64,000 nucleotides of DNA from Aureimonas altamirensis (GTDB lineage Bacteria > Pseudomonadota > Alphaproteobacteria > Rhizobiales > Rhizobiaceae). The position numbers and the translations under genes were made by a program. The notes beneath the pieces were generated by a model, which saw only the letters and a program-made list of their open reading frames with translations, was not told where the DNA came from and ran no database searches. Positions 46,360 through 54,430 of this stretch are shown one piece after another. The first letter of the stretch is position 1, and each line of letters begins with the position of its first letter. The stretch covers positions 118,384-182,383 of the forward strand of contig NZ_JAMQCO010000004.1 of NCBI RefSeq assembly GCF_023702225.1. The letters run 5' to 3'.

Positions 46360-46977
46360 TCAGGCGACCTGTGCGAACCACCCCACGATCTCTGCGGAAA
46401 TCCGCTCGAAGGCGCCGTTCAGGCCTGCCACCAGCGCCGCGTTGCCTTGCCCCGCGATGGGCTCGGAGACCGTGAAGACGCGGGTGGACCGTACCGAGCC
46501 CGTCCTGTCGTCGAGCGCCGTCACCGCGATCGCGATCTTGGCGACGGGCTGCCCGGTTTCGTACGATATCTCGAAGTTCCGGATATTCGTGACGACCTGA
46601 TAGTCGATGGCCAGGCCCTGGCCCGGCACGCCGACGGCGCTGAAACGGCCCGAATTCTGGAAGGCTTGCACGAGGCGGAGTTGTACGAGACGTGGAAGCC
46701 TGTCGCTCCACTGGCTCTGGCCGAGATATTCGACCGTCAGCGGCGCCGGCATGACCACGATCCGCTCGCTGTCCAGCGTGCCGGTCGTCGTCGGCTCGGG
46801 CACGAGGATCTGCGACCGCTGGACACGCGCGGAGCCCCCTAGCGCGGCGGGCGCGGTCAGTTCGAAGGTCTGCGGCGGCGGCGAAAACGAGGCGCAGCCG
46901 GCCAATGTCGCGGCAAGCGCCGCCGGAAGCAGCGATCTGGCAAAAAGCGTCATCGTCCGTGTCTCCCCAATGGTCAT
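46360..46977 (-). CDS. ABC-transport auxiliary lipoprotein (PqiC-like)
   Basis: 205 residues. The lipobox LAGC lies near residue 28 in LAATLAGCAS, followed by SRILVPEPxxTxxLDSERI-like PF03886 segments (RSQILVPEPTTTGTLDSERIVV, LTVEYLGQSQWSDRLPRLVQLRLVQAFQNSGRF). Such lipoproteins are outer-membrane partners of MCE transport systems. Its start overlaps the MCE stop (ATGA) and it is the last gene of the mla-type operon. A second ATG at 46953 is possible. Confidence 0.88.
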   Translation of the reverse strand: MTIGETRTMTLFARSLLPAALAATLAGCASFSPPPQTFELTAPAALGGSARVQRSQILVPEPTTTGTLDSERIVVMPAPLTVEYLGQSQWSDRLPRLVQLRLVQAFQNSGRFSAVGVPGQGLAIDYQVVTNIRNFEISYETGQPVAKIAIAVTALDDRTGSVRSTRVFTVSEPIAGQGNAALVAGLNGAFERISAEIVGWFAQVA

Positions 46978-48641
46978 CGGCGGTTCCGCCCGTCGAACTC
47001 TCGCACCTGCCCCGACCCGCTCCCGCCATAGATGATGCGGCTGGGGTTGTTGGCGAGGTTGGTGATCGCCCTCTCGATCCGCGTGATGGCGCCCGACGCG
47101 TCACGCACCAGCGTCCGCACGTCGTTGAGGCCTTGGCCCGAGAAGCTTTGCAGGTTGGCCGCGATGGGCCCGATATTGGCGCGGACGATATCCGCCGTCT
47201 GGCGGATCGACTGCAGTGTGGCGCGCGCCTCGGCCGTCAGGCCCTGCCCGTCCGGGCTGTTCACGATGCCGTTTACCGAGTTGAGGATCGTCTGCACCTG
47301 CTGCGAGGCCGTGCGCAGGTTTTCCGTCACGTCCTGCGTATTGGAGATGATGCTGTCGATATCTTCCCGGCGGTTGCCGATGTCGCGCGCGACACCGCCC
47401 ACGGCATCGGCGGCGCTGGCGATATTGGCCGTTGCCGCCGTAATGTCGTTGAAGGCCTGCGAGACATCGTCGGCATCGATGCCGGCGATGAGTTCGTCGA
47501 TCTGCGCGCGCGTGCCATTGAGGCCGTTGAGCGCCGTATTGAGAGACGACAGCACCGTCTGCGTGCCACCGAAGATCGAGCTGAGCGCGCCGGACTGCGC
47601 GTTGAGGGCGTCGGCGAACCCGCGGACGCCATCGACCGTGGCGCGAACCTGCGCCGGATCGATCGAGGTAATCAACTGCTCGGCCGATTCCAGTGTCGTG
47701 TCCAGGCGGCCTGCAACGCTTTGCGCTTGCGTCGAGATCGGCCCCAGCGAAGCCATGAACTGCTCCACCGAAGGCATGTTGTTGCTGATCGTCTCGCCTA
47801 CCGCGCCGAAGCTGCGGGCTGCCGTCGATATGCTCTCGATGGCTGCGGAGAAGTTGCCCGTCTGCTCGCGCACGGACTGGGTGATCGCCGCGACGTTCTC
47901 GATGGTGGTGTTGACCGATTCGACGTTGAGCGCGGTGATGAATTCGGACGCCCGGTCGATCAGGTCAGGAAGGCGCAGCGCGACGGCATTGGCGCTTTCG
48001 GACAGGCGACCCAGGCTGGCGACGAAATCCGGAATCTGGTCCGAATTGGCGGCAAGGCTGGCGGTGAACTCCTCCACATGCTCGGAAGTGGAGGCGATGT
48101 TGCCCGCCGTGGTGCGCACGGCCGGCCCGATCTCCTGGACGAGGGATTCGAACTCGCCGAGGATGTTGTTGGCGCGTTCGGAGATGTCGCGCGCCGTCGC
48201 GAGGATGTCCGTCACGTCGGAGGCATTGGCCCGGATGACGGGCGTGACGCCCTCCCGCATGGCAGATTCGATGATGTTGCGGTCGTTGACGTTGCCGCCG
48301 CTAAGGCCGACGAAGCTGACGCCCGTCAGGCCCTGCGAGCCCAGTGAGGCCGTCGTGGAGGTGGTGATCGGCGTGGTTCGATCCACCTGCGTCGTCGCGA
48401 TGACCACGCGGGGGTTGTTCGGATCGATCCGAAGGTTCGTGACCACGCCGACGGCGAGGCCGTTGAACAGCACCTGGCTGCCGACGGAAAGGCCCGACAC
48501 CGAACCGTCGATGCGCACAAGAAGCGGCACGCGCCGGTTGGAGTCCGAAATATTGGCCGACCAGTAGATGAAGCCGAAGCTCAGCGCCAGGATCACCAGG
48601 GTGAAGACACCGACCAGAATGTAGTTTGCGCGGTTTTCCAT
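46974..48641 (-). CDS. MCE (MlaD-family) protein of lipid transport system
   Basis: 555 residues. One N-terminal membrane helix (ANYILVGVFTLVILALSFGFIYW) is followed by one MCE domain (about residues 40-115: VPLLVRIDGSVSGLSVGSQVLFNGLAVGVVTNLRIDPNN ... TASLGSQGLTGVSFVGLSGG) and about 400 residues of helical, coiled-coil-like sequence with repeats around LASTARDI/NSVNGIV. E. coli MlaD is 183 residues; the long tail resembles PqiB/LetB-like or mycobacterial MCE needles. It binds the ATPase and permease and carries phospholipid across the periplasm. Start chosen at the ATG, 9 bases inside a longer TTG frame. Confidence 0.9.
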   Translation of the reverse strand: MENRANYILVGVFTLVILALSFGFIYWSANISDSNRRVPLLVRIDGSVSGLSVGSQVLFNGLAVGVVTNLRIDPNNPRVVIATTQVDRTTPITTSTTASLGSQGLTGVSFVGLSGGNVNDRNIIESAMREGVTPVIRANASDVTDILATARDISERANNILGEFESLVQEIGPAVRTTAGNIASTSEHVEEFTASLAANSDQIPDFVASLGRLSESANAVALRLPDLIDRASEFITALNVESVNTTIENVAAITQSVREQTGNFSAAIESISTAARSFGAVGETISNNMPSVEQFMASLGPISTQAQSVAGRLDTTLESAEQLITSIDPAQVRATVDGVRGFADALNAQSGALSSIFGGTQTVLSSLNTALNGLNGTRAQIDELIAGIDADDVSQAFNDITAATANIASAADAVGGVARDIGNRREDIDSIISNTQDVTENLRTASQQVQTILNSVNGIVNSPDGQGLTAEARATLQSIRQTADIVRANIGPIAANLQSFSGQGLNDVRTLVRDASGAITRIERAITNLANNPSRIIYGGSGSGQVREFDGRNRR

Positions 48642-48646
48642 GGGTC

Positions 48647-49531
48647 TCAAGCTTCTCCGTCCGCCGGGCCGAGCCGGCCCGCTTCCGTCTTGTCAGCCGG
48701 TTCGTCCTCGTCCGTCACGATGCTCCGGGCGCGCTTGCCGTGGAAGTAGCTGCGCACCCAGGGATCGTCATTGTCCAGCATGGTCTGCAGGTCGCCCTCT
48801 ACCAGAACCTTCTTCTTGCCGAGCACCGCTATGCGGTCGCAGGCCTGGAAAAGGCTGTCGAGATCGTGCGTCACCATGTAGACGGTCAGGCCCAGCGTGT
48901 CGCGCAGGGTCATGATGAGTTCGTCGAATTCGGCCGCGCCGATCGGGTCGAGGCCTGACGTCGGCTCGTCCAGGAAGACGATGTCCGGGTCCAGCGCCAG
49001 TGCACGTGCCAGTGCGGCGCGCTTGATCATGCCGCCCGAAAGCTCCGAGGGGTATTTGCCGGCGGCATCCGCCGCCAGGCCCACGAGATCGATCTTCAGG
49101 CGGGCCAGTTCTTCCATGAGCTTGGGCGAGATGTCGAGATACTCGCGCATCGGCACCTGGATATTCTCCAGCACCGTCAGCGAGGAAAACAGCGCGCCCT
49201 GCTGGAAGAGGACGCCCCAACGCTGCTCGACCGACAGGCGCTCGGCGTCGCTGGCGCGCTCGTAGTCGATGCCGAACACCTCGATCGTCCCGGCCTGCTT
49301 GGCATTGAGGCCCAGGATGGTGCGCAGCAGAACCGACTTGCCCGTGCCGGACGCACCGACGAAACCGAGGATCTCGCCGCGCCGGACGTCCATCGAAAGC
49401 CCTTCCAGGATCGTCTTGGAGCCGAAGCGCACGGTGACGTCCCGGCAGGTGATGATCACCTCCGGCTCGCCGGCCTTGCGGCCTGCCCGCGTCTCTTCCG
49501 GGCGGGAAAGGTCAGTATCCGATTGCGGCAT
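48647..49531 (-). CDS. MlaF-type ABC transporter ATPase
   Basis: 294 residues from MPQSDTD. Walker A GASGTGKSVLLR, signature LSGGMIKRAALARAL and Walker B DIVFLDEPTSGLDPIGAAEF are intact. The tail after PWVRSYFHGKRAR is acidic. It overlaps the permease stop by 20 bases and powers the MCE lipid transporter. Confidence 0.93.
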   Translation of the reverse strand: MPQSDTDLSRPEETRAGRKAGEPEVIITCRDVTVRFGSKTILEGLSMDVRRGEILGFVGASGTGKSVLLRTILGLNAKQAGTIEVFGIDYERASDAERLSVEQRWGVLFQQGALFSSLTVLENIQVPMREYLDISPKLMEELARLKIDLVGLAADAAGKYPSELSGGMIKRAALARALALDPDIVFLDEPTSGLDPIGAAEFDELIMTLRDTLGLTVYMVTHDLDSLFQACDRIAVLGKKKVLVEGDLQTMLDNDDPWVRSYFHGKRARSIVTDEDEPADKTEAGRLGPADGEA

Positions 49532-50681
49532 AGAAGATCGCGAACATGGCATCCATCAGGATGACGAGGAAGATGGACTTGACGACGGAGGCAGTTACGT
49601 GAAGGCCGAGGCTTTCGGCGCTGCCGCCCACTTTGAGCCCTTCGGAAGCGGCCACGACACCGATCACCATGGCCATGAAGGGAGCCTTTATGAGGCCGGC
49701 GAAGATGGTGGCCACGTCTATGGCGCCGCGCAGGCGCATCAGGAACGCTTCCGGCGTGATGCCCGAATAGAAGAAAGTCACCACCATGGCGCCCAGTATG
49801 CCCGCCAGGTCGGCGATGACCGCCAGCAACGGCAGCACGATCACCAGGGCCACGAGGCGCGGAAAAACGAGGACCCCGATGGGGTTCAGGCCGATCACCT
49901 GCAGGGCGTCGACCTCTTCCCGCATCTTCATGGAGCCGATCTCGGCGGTGATGGCGCTGCCGGAGCGGCCGGCGATCATGATCGCGGTCAACAGCACGCC
50001 GATCTCGCGAAGCTGCAGGATGCCGACGAGGTCCACCACGAAAATCTCGGCGCCGAAGTAGCGCAATTGGAACGCACCCTGCTGCGCGATGACGCCGCCG
50101 ATCAGGAAACTCATGAGCGTGATGATGGGCAGGGCCCGCACGCCCATATGATCCATTTGCGAAACGATGGCGGCAGGCCGGAACTGGGTCTTGCCGGTCA
50201 GCCTCCGGCCCGCGCCGTACAGGGACGCACCGAGGATGTTGAGGCCGTCGACGAACTCGCCTGCCGTACCGGCAACCCAGCGACCGAGGCCCTCGAGCCC
50301 GTCGAGCACGATATTGCCGCGCTTCTTTTCGTTGGAGGGCCGCTCCATGTCGAGGGAGCGGCGCACCGCGTCGAACAGCGGGCCGTTGCCTTGCCGAAGT
50401 CCGTCGACATCGACCTCGGCTCCCTTTTCGGCAAAGCCGCGCTCGAGCTTCTCGATCAGCAGGGCGCCCGCGGTATCGACACGCTCGATGCCGCCGCACT
50501 TCAGCGTGATGGACTTGCCGAGATCGGATCCGAGAGTCCTGTAGACGGCGTCCTCGACCGTTCCGACCGTGCGGGCGATCCAGTCGCCCGACAAACTCAC
50601 GGCAACGCCGCCCTCCGCCTTCTCTGCGGAGATTTCCGGCTTGCTTATGCTGCGCTGATCGGTCTCTTTCTCGTCCAACAT
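49512..50681 (-). CDS. MlaE-type ABC permease with N-terminal STAS-like domain
   Basis: 389 residues from MLDEKETDQ. An N-terminal STAS-like domain (about residues 20-110: VAVSLSGDWIARTVGTVEDAVYRTLG ... IERVDTAGALLIEKLERGF) precedes the MlaE permease with its typical LREIGVLLTAIMIAGRSGSAITAEIGSMKMREEVDALQVIGLNP. In E. coli the STAS protein (MlaB) is separate; here it is fused. The first gene of the four-gene operon; the upstream gene is divergent. Confidence 0.92.
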   Translation of the reverse strand: MLDEKETDQRSISKPEISAEKAEGGVAVSLSGDWIARTVGTVEDAVYRTLGSDLGKSITLKCGGIERVDTAGALLIEKLERGFAEKGAEVDVDGLRQGNGPLFDAVRRSLDMERPSNEKKRGNIVLDGLEGLGRWVAGTAGEFVDGLNILGASLYGAGRRLTGKTQFRPAAIVSQMDHMGVRALPIITLMSFLIGGVIAQQGAFQLRYFGAEIFVVDLVGILQLREIGVLLTAIMIAGRSGSAITAEIGSMKMREEVDALQVIGLNPIGVLVFPRLVALVIVLPLLAVIADLAGILGAMVVTFFYSGITPEAFLMRLRGAIDVATIFAGLIKAPFMAMVIGVVAASEGLKVGGSAESLGLHVTASVVKSIFLVILMDAMFAIFYAAIGY

Positions 50682-50844
50682 GCCGTCGCGGAAAATCCTG
50701 CCATGGGCTATCTGCTTCACCTGCCGGGAAGCGGCGCCCGCCGGGGCAGCGCAAACCGATTCTTCGTCGCCGTGACGCTACCTAAAGCAATAGGGCTTGT
50801 CACCGAAGCTTCAATCATACCGATTTCAATCCGCAGAGGTTTTC

Positions 50845-51828
50845 ATGGCGCGTCGTCTTTCGGTCACAGTGGAGCGATTTCCGCTGGCAGCGGCCTTCAC
50901 CATCTCGCGCGGCTCCAAGACGGAAGCCGTCGTCGTGGTGGCCACCATATCCGACGAGTTCGGCATCGGTCGCGGCGAATGCGTGCCCTATGCGCGCTAT
51001 GGCGAGACGCCGGAATCGGTGGTGGACGCCATCGAAACGGTCCGCGAGGCGATCGAAGGGGGCTCGTCGCGACGGACGCTGTCGACGCTGCTTCCGGCAG
51101 GCGCCGCGCGCAATGCGCTCGACTGCGCGCTCTGGGATCTCGAGGCCAAGTCCACCGGCACGCTGGTCGAGGAAGCCATCTGCCGTCTGCCGGCGCGGCC
51201 GCTGGAGACCGCCTATACGATCTCGCTCGACACCCCGTCGGCCATGGCAGCCGCTGCGGCGCGCGTATCCCATCGCAGCCTGTTGAAGATCAAGGTCGGC
51301 GGCGAGGGCGATGCCGACCGAATGCGCGCGGTGCGCAGTGCCGCCCGCAACGCGCGCCTGATCATCGACGCCAATGAAGGCTGGACGGAAGAAACGGTGC
51401 GCCAGAACCTGCTGGTCGCAGCCGCGATCGGCGCGACCGTGGTGGAACAGCCCATGCCGGCCGGCGCCGACGAAATCCTGGCCCGCATTCCGCACCCGGT
51501 GCCGATCTGCGCGGACGAATCCGTGCATTCAACAATCGATCTCGAAGGCATCTGCGGCCGCTACGACTACGTCAACGTCAAGCTCGACAAGACCGGCGGG
51601 CTGACGGAGGGCGTCGCCTTCGTGCGGGAGGCGCGGCGCCTCGGTTTCGGCGTCATGGTCGGCTGCATGGTCGGCACATCGCTGGCCATGGCGCCGGCCG
51701 TGCTTCTGGCGCAGGCGGCGGATCTGGTCGATCTGGACGGCCCGCTCCTGCTGGCGCGCGACAGGCCGAACGGGCTGGTCTACGGTCCATCGCTCGTTTC
51801 GCCACCCGACCGCGCCTTGTGGGGATAA
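50845..51828 (+). CDS. Dipeptide epimerase (L-Ala-D/L-Glu epimerase-like)
   Basis: 327 residues, start at ATG after GCAGAGG. Enolase superfamily: K148-x-K150 in LLKIKVGG, metal ligands in IDANEGW, VEQPMP and CADESVH, and the second base Lys in VKLDKTGG. It likely recycles L-Ala-D-Glu from peptidoglycan; other muconate-lactonising subgroup activities are possible. It is divergent from the MlaE operon and precedes thyX. Confidence 0.9.
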   Translation: MARRLSVTVERFPLAAAFTISRGSKTEAVVVVATISDEFGIGRGECVPYARYGETPESVVDAIETVREAIEGGSSRRTLSTLLPAGAARNALDCALWDLEAKSTGTLVEEAICRLPARPLETAYTISLDTPSAMAAAAARVSHRSLLKIKVGGEGDADRMRAVRSAARNARLIIDANEGWTEETVRQNLLVAAAIGATVVEQPMPAGADEILARIPHPVPICADESVHSTIDLEGICGRYDYVNVKLDKTGGLTEGVAFVREARRLGFGVMVGCMVGTSLAMAPAVLLAQAADLVDLDGPLLLARDRPNGLVYGPSLVSPPDRALWG

Positions 51829-51863
51829 GCGGCCCGCGTATCCCCTGAACGGGTTCTCACGCC

Positions 51864-51882
51864 GCATTAAACTCTCTAATGC
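51864..51882. promoter_or_regulatory. Short inverted repeat upstream of thyX
   Basis: GCATTA and TAATGC, perfect 6-base arms with a 7-base spacer, 34 bases before the chosen thyX start. It may be a regulator site or a chance promoter symmetry; support is weak. Confidence 0.3.
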
Positions 51883-51915
51883 AGGATGAAAATGATCATG
51901 AGCAGGGTGGCGGCA

Positions 51916-52869
51916 ATGGAAGCCTCGGTAAAGGCACGTCTGACGGCAGAACAAGAGGCCGAGATCGCCGCGCTGCGTGACCAGCGGACAGAGACGGCAC
52001 GGCCTGTCGCCCCGGCGCTCGAGGAAATCCTCTACAAGCCCCTTCCCGTCCTGGACCACGGCTTCGTGCGGGTCATCGACTACATGGGCACCGACGACGC
52101 CGTCGTGCAGGCGGCACGCGTTTCCTACGGGCGGGGCACCAAGCGCGTTCAGGAAGATCGCGGGCTGATCAACTATCTCCTGCGTCACTGGCACACGACG
52201 CCCTTCGAGATGGCCGAGATCAAGCTGCATGTGAAGCTGCCCATCTTCGTCGCCCGCCAGTGGATCCGCCATCGCATGGCCAGCGTGAACGAGTATTCGG
52301 CGCGCTACTCGGTGCTTGACCGCGAATTCTACATTCCGGAACCGCAGCACCTGGCGGCCCAGTCCGCATCCAACCGGCAGGGTCGCGGCGCGATCCTCGA
52401 AGGCGCAGAGGCGGAGGAGGTTCTCGACCTTCTGCGCACCGACGCGATGCAGGCCTACGACCATTATGCCCTGATGCTGAACGAGGGCGACGGCGAGACG
52501 AAGCGCGAGGACAGGCAGGGCCTTGCCCGCGAGCTGGCGCGCATGAACCTTCCCCTGAACTTCTATACGCAGTGGTACTGGAAGGCCGACCTGCATAATT
52601 TCATGGGCTTCCTGCGCCTGCGGGCCGACCCTCACGCCCAGTACGAGATCCGGGCCTATGCCGACGTGATGATCGACATTCTGAAGCGCTGGGTACCGGT
52701 AACGCATGAGGCGTTCCTGGAGCATCGCATGGGCGCCGCGCAGCTTTCGGCAACCGCCGTCAAGGCCATACGTCGCATGATCGACGGCGAGGCCGTGACA
52801 GCGGAGACGAGCGGCCTCACCAAGCGCGAATGGGGCGAACTCTGTGCCGTGCTCGGGCGGGAGGCCTGA
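51916..52869 (+). CDS. thyX: FAD-dependent thymidylate synthase
   Basis: 317 residues from the ATG encoding [10 protein letters not shown], preceded by AGCAGGGTGG; earlier in-frame ATGs at 51886, 51892 and 51898 would add 10 or fewer residues. The ThyX motif [11 protein letters not shown] (RHR-x7-S) starts at about residue 118, with [13 protein letters not shown] and [25 protein letters not shown]. It methylates dUMP using methylenetetrahydrofolate, NADPH and FAD. Confidence 0.94.
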   Translation: MEASVKARLTAEQEAEIAALRDQRTETARPVAPALEEILYKPLPVLDHGFVRVIDYMGTDDAVVQAARVSYGRGTKRVQEDRGLINYLLRHWHTTPFEMAEIKLHVKLPIFVARQWIRHRMASVNEYSARYSVLDREFYIPEPQHLAAQSASNRQGRGAILEGAEAEEVLDLLRTDAMQAYDHYALMLNEGDGETKREDRQGLARELARMNLPLNFYTQWYWKADLHNFMGFLRLRADPHAQYEIRAYADVMIDILKRWVPVTHEAFLEHRMGAAQLSATAVKAIRRMIDGEAVTAETSGLTKREWGELCAVLGREA

Positions 52870-52910
52870 CGCAGGCCCTTTTCATTTGCCGCGCGCATGC
52901 CTATATTCGC

Positions 52911-53235
52911 AGCGTCGGGCTTGACCCGGCTATGGCGATAAACTGCCGATGAAATAAGCCATTCGGACCCGGGGGCGGTACCCGGCGCCTCCACCTGAAC
53001 CCCTTCTGCCGGAGGGGTTGAGGCGGGGGCGAAATAGGATCGACGAGGGTGTAAAGATCGGACTTTCGCTCGGCATGGTACCGCCGTTATCGGGCTGTTA
53101 AAATAGTTGCCAACGACAACTATGCGGAAGCGCGTCTCGCCGCTTAATGCGGTGCGATAGCTTCGATTAAGCCCTGGGGGTTCGCACCTTCAGGCGGGGC
53201 CCGGAGGCGCCTGGCAACAGAAGCCTCCACTTCCC
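52911..53235 (+). ncRNA. ssrA: Permuted two-piece transfer-messenger RNA
   Basis: The acceptor piece comes first and ends CGCCTCC-A-CC (52986-52995). An intervening hairpin (AACCCCT/AGGGGTT, 52998-53019) separates it from the coding piece, which starts GGGGGCG at 53025 and continues AAATAGGATCGACG. GGGGGCG pairs with CGCCTCC to close the acceptor stem with one G-U pair. The tag reading frame 53109-53147 encodes ANDNYAEARLAA followed by TAA; LAA is the ClpXP degron. The terminal CCA is only partly encoded (CC then T). This circularly permuted order is known from alphaproteobacteria. The outer ends are approximate. Confidence 0.92.
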
Positions 53236-53397
53236 TTACCCTTCTGCCTCACTTCATTCCGTCGCATGCGCCCGCGACAGGCCTTTCATGCGCTGCAAAC
53301 TCCGGCTATGAAACGACTGTCCAGGCCGAGGGCACCACCCCCGGCCATCAATGATCAGCCCGTATCCCGGGCATGTCGGTTCGAACACAGGTGGCCA

Positions 53398-53979
53398 ATG
53401 GGTCAGGATCTTATCCGCTATGACATTCTGGCGCAGGACGCGCTACGCGGCGTGATCCGGAAGGTTCTATCCGAAGTCGTGAAGACCGGACTTCCAGGCG
53501 AGCACCACTTCTTCATCACGTTCCTCACATCGGCGCCGGGCGTCCGGATCTCTTCCCGCCTGCGCGAGAAATATCCGGAGCTGATGACGATCGTGATCCA
53601 GCACCAGTACTGGGATCTCTCGGTTACCGATACCGCCTTCGAGATCGGTCTGTCCTTTTCCGACATTCCCGAAAGGCTGCTGATTCCCTTCAGCGCCATT
53701 CGTGGCTTCTACGATCCGGCGGTCAATTTCGAGCTGGAGTTCGACGTACGGGAAGTCGAAGCGGCCAATGGCCAGCCCGAGCCGTCCGGGGCGGAGGCTG
53801 CGTCCGCCTCCGTAACCGAGGTGCCGCTTCGCCGCCCGGCTGCGGAACCGGCGCGTGCCAAGGCCGACGCCGAAGCGTCCGACGATGATGCCGCCGGCGA
53901 CGAGGGAGCCGAAGCCGACGACGGCAACAAGCCCTCCGCCGATGTCGTTTCGCTGGACGCATTCCGCAAGAAACCCTGA
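53398..53979 (+). CDS. sspB: SspB, ClpXP adaptor for ssrA-tagged proteins
   Basis: 193 residues from MGQDLIRYDILAQDALRGVIRKVL; a longer frame from 53266 crosses into the tmRNA side and is unlikely. The core HHFFITFLTSAPGVRISSRLREKYPELMTIVIQHQYWDLSVTDTAFEIGLSFSDIPERLLIPFSAIRGFYDPAVNF is the SspB fold of alphaproteobacteria. An acidic linker leads to the C-terminal ClpX-binding tail DVVSLDAFRKK. It delivers proteins bearing the tmRNA tag to ClpXP, and the tmRNA gene is immediately upstream. Confidence 0.94.
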   Translation: MGQDLIRYDILAQDALRGVIRKVLSEVVKTGLPGEHHFFITFLTSAPGVRISSRLREKYPELMTIVIQHQYWDLSVTDTAFEIGLSFSDIPERLLIPFSAIRGFYDPAVNFELEFDVREVEAANGQPEPSGAEAASASVTEVPLRRPAAEPARAKADAEASDDDAAGDEGAEADDGNKPSADVVSLDAFRKKP

Positions 53980-53991
53980 CGAGACTGTCGC

Positions 53992-54183
53992 ATGGCCGAA
54001 ATCGTCAATCTGCGTCAGGCCCGCAAGCGCATTGCGCGGGAGAAGGCGGAGAAGACGGCCGCCGAAAACCGCGTCACCTTCGGGATGTCGCGCAAGGACA
54101 GGGCCAAGGCCGGCAGCGAGCGTGAAAAGATCCTGAAAGGCTTGGACGGCGCCCGTCTCCAGAAGCCCGAGCCTGACGAATGA
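53992..54183 (+). CDS. DUF4169 family small basic protein
   Basis: 63 residues, MAEIVNLRQARKRIAREKAEKTAAENRVTFGMSRKDRAKA and so on; highly charged and probably helical. The N-terminus EIVNLRQARK is the DUF4169 hallmark. It is 12 bases after sspB and overlaps the next gene by 4 bases. Function unknown. Confidence 0.85.
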   Translation: MAEIVNLRQARKRIAREKAEKTAAENRVTFGMSRKDRAKAGSEREKILKGLDGARLQKPEPDE

Positions 54184-54404
54184 TCGTCAAGCGATCCCTG
54201 TCCATACGCGGGCACCGCACGTCGATCAGCCTGGAAGACGCCTTCTGGACGCTGCTGCGTGAGATGGCGGAAAGCCGCAGCCTGCCATTGGCGCGCCTGG
54301 TCGCCGATATCGACACGGCGCGAGCCCCCGAACAGAATCTGTCGTCCAGCCTGCGACTTGCGGTCCTGGACTATGCCTTGAGCAAGGGCCGGGAGCTGGG
54401 CTAA
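54180..54404 (+). CDS. Ribbon-helix-helix domain protein
   Basis: 74 residues. VKRSLSIRGHRTSISLEDAFWTLLREMAESRSLPLARLVADID matches the RHH_4 type of DNA-binding fold. It overlaps the DUF4169 gene (ATGA) and is the last gene of the sspB group. It could be a small regulator; no toxin partner is adjacent. Confidence 0.85.
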   Translation: MIVKRSLSIRGHRTSISLEDAFWTLLREMAESRSLPLARLVADIDTARAPEQNLSSSLRLAVLDYALSKGRELG

Positions 54405-54430
54405 GGAACTACTCTCGGCGGCTGGCAACC

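Noticed and set aside
53266-53397. Upstream extension of sspB by 44 residues
   Set aside because: The translation is Pro/Arg-rich without SspB features, and the ATG at 53398 gives the expected family start.
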